A stretch of 11,526 nt of DNA from an uncultured Methanobrevibacter sp. GTDB lineage: Archaea > Methanobacteriota > Methanobacteria > Methanobacteriales > Methanobacteriaceae. The notes under the pieces are model-generated. The model was not told the DNA's origin. It was given only the letters and a program-made list of their open reading frames with translations, and searched no databases. Below, piece after piece: positions 1 through 5,700 of this stretch. Where the stretch lies: contig CACZPT010000083.1 in NCBI GenBank assembly GCA_902783085.1, forward strand, positions 1 through 11,526, given 5' to 3'. Positions within the stretch are counted from its first letter, which is position 1. Every line of letters begins with the position of its first letter. A program made the position numbers and the translations under genes.

Positions 1-2
1 AT

Positions 3-140
3 GATTCTGAAATGTACTTCCACGCGACACTACCAAAAGCAGAGAAAAAACGATACAGAACAGAAAAAGGAGTATTTAATCAGATATACAACAGAAAAAA
101 TGGCTGGATGAAAAACATAAAATCCCAACTAACAAAATGA
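3..140 (+). CDS. 3' end of an unrecognised gene (partial, cut by window edge)
   Basis: The third frame is open from the first bases of the window to a TGA at 138-140 and encodes 45 residues. The peptide looks coding: it is basic and mixed, containing FHATLPKAEKKRY and ending NIKSQLTK, and it ignores the in-frame stops of the other two frames. It must begin upstream of the window. I do not recognise the family; the strongly basic tail (many Lys/Arg) might contact nucleic acid or a membrane surface, but that is a guess. No hairpin or clear T-tract follows the stop, and the next gene has its own TATA box about 30 bases downstream. An alternative 36-residue ATG ORF in frame 1 (bases 1-111) is less protein-like and was not chosen. 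Confidence 0.5.
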   Translation, partial: DSEMYFHATLPKAEKKRYRTEKGVFNQIYNRKNGWMKNIKSQLTK

Positions 141-168
141 CAAAGCCAATTTATCCAAAGCAAACACC

Positions 169-176
169 TTTATAAA
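169..176 (+). promoter_or_regulatory. TATA box for the TM2-like protein gene
   Basis: TTTATAAA is a consensus archaeal TATA box. Transcription would start about 25 bases downstream (near 200), giving a leader of roughly 25 bases that includes the GGAGGGG ribosome-binding site at 212-218. Confidence 0.6.
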
Positions 177-224
177 TTAAGATAACTATAAATAATAGTA
201 ACTAATTAAATGGAGGGGAATTAT

Positions 225-440
225 ATGGCGAGTGCTATTCTAGCTGCAATATTATCATTTTTAATTCCAGGTTTAGGTCAAGCTTATGCTGGAGATATTA
301 AAAAAGGTATTGTATTTTTCATAGTCGCAGTAATTGTGGGAACTCTTGTATTTTTCGTATTTAGACTATGGATTTATTATATTATAAGTCTTTTAATTTC
401 TTTATATGCGGCTTATGATGCATTTAACATGACATATTAA
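225..440 (+). CDS. Small TM2-domain-like membrane protein (71 aa)
   Basis: This is a 71-residue, strongly hydrophobic protein. I set the start at ATG 225, not the ATG at 210, because GGAGGGG at 212-218 sits six bases before 225 and overlaps the earlier ATG. Visible features are an N-terminal helix with the signature FLIPGLGQAYAGDIKKG (residues about 11-27) followed by two close hydrophobic helices (about 28-62) and a short YDAFNMTY tail. The PGLGQ-Y-G---KG pattern followed by a hydrophobic stretch and a Y-A-YDA ending matches TM2-type membrane proteins, which are common in methanogens and have no settled function. It lacks the zinc ribbon that many archaeal relatives carry at the N terminus. 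It stands alone, with its own TATA box upstream and a T-tract downstream, so it is probably monocistronic. Confidence 0.8.
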   Translation: MASAILAAILSFLIPGLGQAYAGDIKKGIVFFIVAVIVGTLVFFVFRLWIYYIISLLISLYAAYDAFNMTY

Positions 441-463
441 AATATTAATAAACCTTTATTTCA

Positions 464-475
464 TTTTTTATTTTT
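464..475 (+). terminator. T-tract terminator after the TM2-like gene
   Basis: TTTTTTATTTTT lies about 24 bases after the stop at 440 and has no convincing hairpin, which is the usual form of an archaeal terminator. The opposite strand has its own T-run at 501-505 for the convergent gene. Confidence 0.5.
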
Positions 476-499
476 AAATAAATTATAGTATAATAATGT

Positions 500-507
500 A
501 AAAAATA
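500..507 (-). terminator. T-tract terminator after the TIGR04076 gene (minus strand)
   Basis: The minus strand reads TATTTTTTAC about 13-20 bases past the TAA of the gene ending at 520. It is a short archaeal-style T-run between two convergent genes. Confidence 0.4.
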
Positions 508-519
508 GCTTTGCCCAAA

Positions 520-834
520 TTAATCTGCATCATCATCTAGTGTTTCTAATAAGAAGCTAACCGGACGAAAACCATCATTACAGGATATCATGGCAGACTT
601 TTTATTTTTCATCCAACCATCATAAAAATCACTAGCACCATTAGCTAGTGCTAATACAAAAGGTGACAGGCTTTCCCATGCACTATCACAAAAATTATCA
701 GGTTTAAGCCATCCATTAGCAATAAAAACATCCCCAACTTCCACATCACATTCATGTTCTAGTGGATTTTCATATTCTTCGATTAAATCATCATGCCTGA
801 CTTTTCTCATGACTGTAATTTTAACTTTTTTCAT
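520..834 (-). CDS. TIGR04076 family protein (104 aa)
   Basis: This is a small soluble protein of unknown function. The opening KKVKITVMRKV, the central KPDNFCDSAW (residues 44-53), the LALANGA stretch and the C-terminal DG-M----(I)SCNDGFRPV (about 72-92) match my memory of the TIGR04076 family, which occurs widely in methanogens and anaerobic bacteria. Three cysteines (29, 49, 85) are spread through the protein at positions typical of the family, so metal or redox chemistry is possible but unproven. The ATG overlaps the TAA of the upstream SAP gene as TAATG, and a GGAG site lies eight bases ahead inside that gene, so the two are translationally coupled. The length is normal for the family and nothing appears broken. 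Confidence 0.8.
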   Translation of the reverse strand: MKKVKITVMRKVRHDDLIEEYENPLEHECDVEVGDVFIANGWLKPDNFCDSAWESLSPFVLALANGASDFYDGWMKNKKSAMISCNDGFRPVSFLLETLDDDAD

Positions 835-1394
835 TATAATATCTCCAAATCACTCTTTTCATAACGGTTGTGTCCTTTTAAACTTTTTTTATATTTCCAA
901 CATTTAATTGCATCATCTAATGATTTATCATTATTATTTTCAAAGAAATCTCGAATGTATTGATTATATTGAAATTGTTTACCTAATTTTGTTTTTTCTT
1001 TTGAATTTTGAATTTCAAAATATGCATTAATTGCATCCATGTAAGTTTTATCTGGATTAGATTTTATCCATTTTTGAAAATTAACTTTAAATTTAAAGTT
1101 AGGTCCGATTTCATTTATAAAAAATTCTCTTTTATCTTCAGTGCACTTAAAATTCTCACCAAGCCTGGAATCTAAAGTGATTTCATGGGGATTTTCATGG
1201 AAATTCTGTTTAGATATATTTTTGGTTAATTCTTCACCAGTAGATAAGTAATGAATGATTCTTTTTTCTAAATCACCTTTACTTCCACTTACTTTTAATC
1301 CTTCTTTTCTACAAAATTCTTTTAATTCTTCTTTTAAAAAATAATAATCTTTAAATTCGCTAGGTTTTAAATCATTAGTTAAGTAAGGATTCAT
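834..1394 (-). CDS. SAP domain / DUF6434-like protein (186 aa)
   Basis: The N terminus (residues about 18-52) has the SAP pattern: two short helices with L-EFC---GL-VSGSKGDLEKRI--YL. SAP domains usually bind DNA or RNA. The rest resembles DUF6434, with TLDSRLGENFKCTEDKREFF at about 73-92. Two matching segments follow, FQKWIKSNPDKTYMDAINAY (106-125) and IRDFFENNNDKSLDDAIKCW (147-166), so the domain contains an internal helical repeat. I chose ATG 1394; an in-frame TTG at 1403 would add three residues. Neither has a ribosome-binding site at normal distance. The gene lies downstream of ychF, with a hairpin and T-run over the ychF stop between them, and overlaps the TIGR04076 gene by one base. 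The biological role is unknown; nucleic-acid binding is inferred from the SAP motif. Confidence 0.78.
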   Translation of the reverse strand: MNPYLTNDLKPSEFKDYYFLKEELKEFCRKEGLKVSGSKGDLEKRIIHYLSTGEELTKNISKQNFHENPHEITLDSRLGENFKCTEDKREFFINEIGPNFKFKVNFQKWIKSNPDKTYMDAINAYFEIQNSKEKTKLGKQFQYNQYIRDFFENNNDKSLDDAIKCWKYKKSLKGHNRYEKSDLEIL

Positions 1395-1401
1395 AAAAAT
1401 C

Positions 1402-1425
1402 AAAAAAAGAGGAAATTATCCTCTT
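1402..1425 (-). terminator. Hairpin plus T-run over the ychF stop codon
   Basis: On the minus strand AAGAGGA, a 5-base loop and TCCTCTT form a perfect 7-bp stem (1407-1425) that includes the ychF stop codon. Its 3' arm runs straight into T residues down to 1402. This looks like a bacterial-style intrinsic terminator, placed about 13 bases before the SAP gene start. It could end ychF transcripts, or act as a 3'-end or translation-initiation structure within a three-gene transcript. Confidence 0.4.
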
Positions 1426-2606
1426 GTTATAATACTAATAATATCTCCATCTTTCAGTTCATAATCACTAGCTACACGCATATTTGATCTTGCATCAACT
1501 GCATGCATGAATTTATCCCCAATATCTGAGTGAACAATATATGCTAATTCGCGAGGTGTTGAACCATTTGGAACTAGAAATCCGTCAGGTAAGACATTAC
1601 CCTTTTGGTCTGTGTATTTATGTTCATCTTGAACAGGATAAACAACAATATTGTTTAATAACTCAAAAATACCGTAATTTATAGCATCCTGAACACCAGT
1701 ACTCCCATATTTATCTAAAATATTAGTTTGAATATATTCCAATGCCTTTAGTTGATTTTCATTTAATTCATCAGCTTTTAAGATATCAAAATGGTCATCA
1801 CCTGGAAGATAACTTATTAAACCAGCTTCTGCTGCTCGAACCAAAGCAATTTCAGATTCAGCTGATGTTGGAATTACATTAGGATATTTTTCTCTAATTC
1901 TTTTAATATTATCCTCTGAAGTTGGCAAATCTGCTTTATTAGCTACAATCATCATTGGTTTAGCTATTTTTAAGATATTTCTTGTTAATTCGATCAAATC
2001 CTCTTCTTCCCATTTATTATAATCCGGTTCGATGTTTCTTTTAGCTTCTATAATATCTTCAATAGCTATTCCAGTACCGGATAATTGGTCGAATAATACT
2101 TTTGAAATATCTAAATGCTCAGCACCGACTTTTCTTATTAATCTAACCCAATTTCTGCTTAAAATTCCATACATCCACATTACTATTTCTTCTTCTAAAA
2201 ATTCAATATCTTCTAAAGGGTCATGACTTCCGGCTTCAACAGGTTGTCCTTCAATATCTGTTGAACCCGAAGCATCAATAACATGTATGAATACTTTAGC
2301 TTGCATTAAATCGTCTAAAAACTTATTACCTAATCCTTTTCCTTCATGTGCTCCAGGAACAAGACCTGCAACATCAATTAATTCAATAGGAAGTAATCTT
2401 TTTCCATCAACACAAATAGAATTTCTTGGATTACATGTAACACCTAATTCTTTACATGGACAATCTTTAACAACATGTGCAACTGCTTTATTAGCATCAA
2501 TCGTTGTGAAAGGATAATTCGCCATTTCAACAGCTGATGAAGTTGCTGAATTGAAAAAAGATGATTTTCCCACATTTGGTTTTCCTGTAACTGCAATTTG
2601 AAGCAT
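1416..2606 (-). CDS. ychF: YchF/OBG-family GTPase, archaeal type (396 aa)
   Basis: This is a TRAFAC-class P-loop NTPase of the Obg/YchF group; relatives bind ribosomes, and bacterial YchF prefers ATP. Seen here: Walker A GKPNVGKS (residues 8-15), the G3 motif DVAGL (78-82) followed by the family's GAHEGKGLGNKFL, the G4 motif NKAD (223-226), a helical insert between them, and a C-terminal TGS domain (about 305-396). Four cysteines at 49, 51, 58 and 65 (CPC-type cluster) are typical of the archaeal branch and may bind metal. I chose ATG 2606: the protein then starts MLQIAVTGKPN as in relatives, and GTGAT, complementary to the 16S 3' end, lies four bases ahead. A GTG at 2615 would put that site inside the gene. 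Length is normal. Divergent from the phosphatase gene. Confidence 0.92.
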   Translation of the reverse strand: MLQIAVTGKPNVGKSSFFNSATSSAVEMANYPFTTIDANKAVAHVVKDCPCKELGVTCNPRNSICVDGKRLLPIELIDVAGLVPGAHEGKGLGNKFLDDLMQAKVFIHVIDASGSTDIEGQPVEAGSHDPLEDIEFLEEEIVMWMYGILSRNWVRLIRKVGAEHLDISKVLFDQLSGTGIAIEDIIEAKRNIEPDYNKWEEEDLIELTRNILKIAKPMMIVANKADLPTSEDNIKRIREKYPNVIPTSAESEIALVRAAEAGLISYLPGDDHFDILKADELNENQLKALEYIQTNILDKYGSTGVQDAINYGIFELLNNIVVYPVQDEHKYTDQKGNVLPDGFLVPNGSTPRELAYIVHSDIGDKFMHAVDARSNMRVASDYELKDGDIISIITRG

Positions 2607-2651
2607 AATTATCACATTAAAATTAATAACAACTTAATATTTAAATTTTAA

Positions 2652-2663
2652 AATATAAATAGT
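2652..2663 (-). promoter_or_regulatory. ychF: Possible TATA box for ychF
   Basis: The minus strand reads TTTATATTTT-like sequence here, about 45-55 bases before ATG 2606, which would give a leader of roughly 20-25 bases. The whole 2616-2756 divergent spacer is very AT-rich, so the exact box is uncertain. Confidence 0.3.
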
Positions 2664-2712
2664 TTCATGACCTTATTAATGTATAAGAAAAACAATTATT
2701 TTAACTAAATCC

Positions 2713-2720
2713 TTTAAATA
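2713..2720 (+). promoter_or_regulatory. TATA box for the membrane phosphatase gene
   Basis: TTTAAATA preceded by CC lies 37 bases before ATG 2757, which places the transcription start near 2740-2745 and gives a short leader. A perfect inverted repeat (2716-2735) overlaps its 3' half. Confidence 0.4.
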
Positions 2721-2735
2721 AACTAGTGTTTATTT
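2716..2735. repeat. Perfect 8-bp inverted repeat over the phosphatase promoter
   Basis: AAATAAAC (2716-2723), spacer TAGT, GTTTATTT (2728-2735). The arms are exact complements. The element overlaps the TATA box and lies before the predicted transcription start, the position expected of a repressor operator. Confidence 0.5.
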
Positions 2736-2756
2736 GGATAATGAATAATAAATAAA

Positions 2757-4862
2757 ATGAATATTATAAACTCCCTAAAATCAATTATAACCATATTATT
2801 GCTTTTAATAACTGATGTGTTAGTGTTAATTGGAATGGCATTTATACTTAATGATTTTACATTAGGTCCTTGGTATAATGCAATAATTATAGTAATCAGT
2901 ATTTTTATTGCTAATTCATTATTTTGGCCAATACTAAGAAGATTTTTAATAAAATTCATGATTTTGACTTTTGGTATTGGAGCTATTTTCATTTATTCTT
3001 TACTTTTCTATTGTGTTTCTTACTATATCCCACATGTTTCAATTGGAATGAATGCATCTTTTCTAGTTCCATTAGCCATGTCAATTGCTACAACATTTGT
3101 TTCAAATATTACAAATGTTGATTATTATGACAATTATATAAAAAAAATTTCAGATTATGTTTTAAAAGAAAAAAAACCCCATAAACAAATGTCTCCAGGA
3201 TTAATAATACTTGAAATTGATGGTTTATCACTAAATGTTTTAAAAAAAGCCATTGATAAAAATTTAATGCCGACTATTAAAAACTGGATTGGAAAAACAC
3301 ATACTCTAAAAGAATGGGAAACCGATTTGTCATCACAAACCGGCGCAAGCCAGGCAGGAATATTACATGGGAATAATAGAGATATTGTTGCATATAGATG
3401 GGTTGAAAAGAAAAATAACAATAAAATAATGGTTTCAGGAAAATTAGATCATGCCCCGATTATTGAAAGTAGAATATCGGATGGAAATGGACTTCTTAGT
3501 GATAATGGTGTTAGTATAACAAATATGTTTACTGGAGATAGTCCTAATCCCGTTTTAACCTCATCAAGATTTAAAATATTTAAAAATAGATATAATCAAT
3601 CATTAGATGTTGTATTTTTAGAGGCATATAGTTTCCAAAGGATTTTCATATTATTTTTATGGGAAATACTCGTTGAAATAAAATCACAATTAATGCATGA
3701 AATCAAAGATATTAAACCAAGACTTAGAAGAAATCTAATATATGCAACAATAAGAGCTGGAGCTAATGTGTTATTACGTGAAGTAGCTACAAATGCATTA
3801 ATCGGAAGTATTTTAAAAGGAGATATGAATTCTGCATATTTAAGTTATGTTGGATATGATGAAGTAGCTCACCATTCAGGAGTAGAAGATGAAGATGTAT
3901 GGAATGTATTGAAAAAAATTGATTTACAGTTTAAACGAATAAAAAAAGCTGAGAAATTAAGCAATAGAGATTATAAATTCGTCATATTATCCGATCATGG
4001 TCAAGGAAATGGAGCAACATTTAAACAAAAATATAAAATAACACTTGCAAATTATGTAAGAAGCTTATTGCCTGAAGATATGAAAGTTTATGATAAAAAA
4101 GAGATTCAAGATCATTTTCGTGATGCATATGTCACTCAAAACAAACAAATTGAAACAATTATCGAAAAAGTTGATGAAATTAAAAATACTGACTTTTTTT
4201 CACAAAATACAAAAATACAAAGTTTTAAAGAACTAATACACTATGAAAATATAGATGAATTTAGAAAAAAGTATACGAGTAATTTAGATTATATAAGAAA
4301 ACATAAAAGTAATCAATTAACAACGAAAAAAGCAAAAAATTCGGAATTAATAGTTTTAGGCTCTGGAAATTTAGGTTTAATCTATCTAACCCAATGGAAA
4401 AAACGACTAAAATATGAAGAAATAATCTTGATGTTTCCAAATTTAATTCCGGGACTTGTAAAACATGATGGTATTGGTTTTATTGTAGTAGATTCCTTTA
4501 CAAATGGCCCTATGGTTATTGGACAAGATGGAATTTATTATCTAAATACTGATGAAATTGTTGGAACAAATCCTCTGAAAAATTTTGGAAAAAATGCCGC
4601 AAAACACATTAAAAGACATGACACCTTTAACAATATGCCAGATATTCTTGTAAATAGCTTTTACAATCCTGAAAGTGATGAAATATGTGCTTTTGAAGAA
4701 TTAATAGGAAGTCATGGAGGTCTTGGAGGAAGTCAGACAAGACCATTTATTATATATCCTTCAGAATGGAAAAATCCTGGGGAATTAATTGGTTCAAAAT
4801 CCATTTATAATTTTTTAAAAAGTGAAATGAATAATCTAAAAGTCAATGATCAAAATTTATAA
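2757..4862 (+). CDS. Membrane-anchored alkaline-phosphatase-superfamily protein (701 aa)
   Basis: The N terminus has four hydrophobic helices (about 9-31, 38-60, 66-90, 101-117), followed by a basic linker and a long domain of the alkaline phosphatase/nucleotide pyrophosphatase-phosphodiesterase superfamily. The expected two-metal ligands are visible: D155 in LEIDGLS, the nucleophile region SQTGASQAGILHG (Thr195 or Ser198), D368 and H372 in GYDEVAHHSG, D413-H414 in LSDHGQGNG, and H653 in GSHGGLGGSQTRPF. All are intact, so the enzyme is probably active on a phosphodiester or phosphomonoester. Substrate is unknown; lipid, nucleotide-sugar or cell-wall precursors are possible. Relatives that I recall are annotated as alkaline phosphatase family or holin-family fusion proteins. 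There is no strong ribosome-binding site before the ATG. cbiE follows after about 60-75 bases with no obvious terminator between. Confidence 0.82.
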   Translation: MNIINSLKSIITILLLLITDVLVLIGMAFILNDFTLGPWYNAIIIVISIFIANSLFWPILRRFLIKFMILTFGIGAIFIYSLLFYCVSYYIPHVSIGMNASFLVPLAMSIATTFVSNITNVDYYDNYIKKISDYVLKEKKPHKQMSPGLIILEIDGLSLNVLKKAIDKNLMPTIKNWIGKTHTLKEWETDLSSQTGASQAGILHGNNRDIVAYRWVEKKNNNKIMVSGKLDHAPIIESRISDGNGLLSDNGVSITNMFTGDSPNPVLTSSRFKIFKNRYNQSLDVVFLEAYSFQRIFILFLWEILVEIKSQLMHEIKDIKPRLRRNLIYATIRAGANVLLREVATNALIGSILKGDMNSAYLSYVGYDEVAHHSGVEDEDVWNVLKKIDLQFKRIKKAEKLSNRDYKFVILSDHGQGNGATFKQKYKITLANYVRSLLPEDMKVYDKKEIQDHFRDAYVTQNKQIETIIEKVDEIKNTDFFSQNTKIQSFKELIHYENIDEFRKKYTSNLDYIRKHKSNQLTTKKAKNSELIVLGSGNLGLIYLTQWKKRLKYEEIILMFPNLIPGLVKHDGIGFIVVDSFTNGPMVIGQDGIYYLNTDEIVGTNPLKNFGKNAAKHIKRHDTFNNMPDILVNSFYNPESDEICAFEELIGSHGGLGGSQTRPFIIYPSEWKNPGELIGSKSIYNFLKSEMNNLKVNDQNL

Positions 4863-4936
4863 AAAAGAACTAAGTAACTTTAACATTAATAACAGATATA
4901 TCAATAATTAATGATTATTTAAAATTGATGATTAAA

Positions 4937-5584
4937 ATGGCTGGAAAAATATATATTGTTGGAATTGGACCTGGAGCTAAAGAATATTTAACTATTAAAT
5001 CTATTGAAACTGTAAAAAGCAGTGATTACACTGTTGGAAGCTCAAGAGCTATTGAATTATTTAGTGATGTTCAAAATACAATTGCTTTTAATGTTAAAGA
5101 CTTAGTTGATAAGTTAAAAGAAGGTGTTGAATTAGCTATTGATGATAATGTAGTTTCAATATTATCTACCGGGGATCCGGGTTTTTCAGGTGTTTTAAAT
5201 ACAGTTTTAAGAATTTCAACTGAAAAAGGATTTCCACATGAAAATATCGAAGTAATACCTGGAATTAGTTCTCTTCAACTAGCTGCTGCTAAAAACCACA
5301 TCCAATGGGATAGTGCAAATATTATGACTTTTCATGGTCGAGAAAATATTGAAGATATTTTAAAAGTCATTGATAATGGTAAAGTCACTATAGCACTTCC
5401 ATCAAGAAAAGTTAAGGATATGGCACAGTTTTTACTTGATAATGGAGTTGAAAAAACAAGACCTGTTACAGTTTGTGAGAGACTTTCATATGATGATGAA
5501 AAAATTGTTTCAACTTCACTAGAACATGTTGCTGAAAGCGAATTTACTTATATGTGTATTATGGTAATAGAAGATAAAAATTGA
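4937..5584 (+). CDS. cbiE: Cobalt-precorrin-7 (C5)-methyltransferase CbiE (215 aa)
   Basis: This is a SAM-dependent tetrapyrrole methylase of anaerobic cobalamin synthesis. CbiE methylates C5 of cobalt-precorrin-7, working with CbiT, which handles C15 and is a separate protein in archaea. Family motifs are visible: N-terminal VGIGPG (8-13), STGDPGFSG (77-85), the SAM-binding strand-loop, and PGISSLQLA (108-116). Only the CbiE half is present, with no fused CbiT, and the length is normal for archaeal CbiE. Start is uncertain: TTG 4925, ATG 4928 and ATG 4937 are all in frame; I chose 4937 because it places the first strand (KIYIVGIGPG) as in relatives. No other cobalamin gene or cobalamin riboswitch is visible nearby, so the gene is detached from its pathway partners. 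It may be co-transcribed with the phosphatase. Confidence 0.88.
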   Translation: MAGKIYIVGIGPGAKEYLTIKSIETVKSSDYTVGSSRAIELFSDVQNTIAFNVKDLVDKLKEGVELAIDDNVVSILSTGDPGFSGVLNTVLRISTEKGFPHENIEVIPGISSLQLAAAKNHIQWDSANIMTFHGRENIEDILKVIDNGKVTIALPSRKVKDMAQFLLDNGVEKTRPVTVCERLSYDDEKIVSTSLEHVAESEFTYMCIMVIEDKN

Positions 5585-5613
5585 TGGTGCAAATTCACTT
5601 TAATAAAGAATTT

Positions 5614-5627
5614 CCTTTTAATTTTTT
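5614..5627 (+). terminator. T-rich terminator after cbiE
   Basis: CCTTTTAATTTTTT begins about 30 bases after the cbiE stop. It merges into a 14-base palindrome (TTTTTAATTAAAAA, 5623-5636) directly before the next gene's TATA box. Confidence 0.4.
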
Positions 5628-5637
5628 AATTAAAAAC

Positions 5638-5645
5638 TTTATAAG
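5638..5645 (+). promoter_or_regulatory. TATA box for the Ig-repeat surface protein gene
   Basis: TTTATAAG preceded by an A-rich TFB-recognition-like stretch (TAAAAAC). The expected transcription start is near 5667, exactly where the inverted repeat 5666-5685 begins. Confidence 0.55.
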
Positions 5646-5665
5646 TTCACAATCATAGTTTTCAT

Positions 5666-5685
5666 GTTAATTTTGAAAAATTAAC
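5666..5685. repeat. Perfect 9-bp inverted repeat at the predicted transcription start
   Basis: GTTAATTTT (5666-5674), spacer GA, AAAATTAAC (5677-5685), with arms exactly complementary. It lies from the predicted +1 to just before the GGTGAT ribosome-binding site (5691-5696), so it could be a repressor operator in DNA or a leader hairpin in RNA. Confidence 0.55.
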
Positions 5686-5700
5686 GAAATGGTGATTACT

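Noticed and set aside
1..111. ATG reading frame starting at base 1
   Set aside because: Its peptide is less protein-like than the overlapping third-frame peptide ending at 140, and its start at base 1 is likely an accident of the window edge.
2616..2756. Riboswitch or small RNA in the ychF-phosphatase spacer
   Set aside because: Only 141 bases, nearly all A/T; apart from the promoter inverted repeat no stable structure could be seen by eye.
2723..2992. Minus-strand 89-residue reading frame
   Set aside because: It lies antisense to the phosphatase membrane helices; its hydrophobic look is a shadow of that AT-rich coding sequence and it has no ribosome-binding site.
2757..3110. Phage holin gene or prophage edge
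   Set aside because: The four N-terminal helices are holin-like only in being short and hydrophobic; they are fused in frame to a phosphatase domain, and no phage gene is nearby.
4895..4902. GATATATC palindrome as a cbiE TATA box
   Set aside because: It would place the transcription start at the start codon itself and is not a good TATA match; too weak to list.
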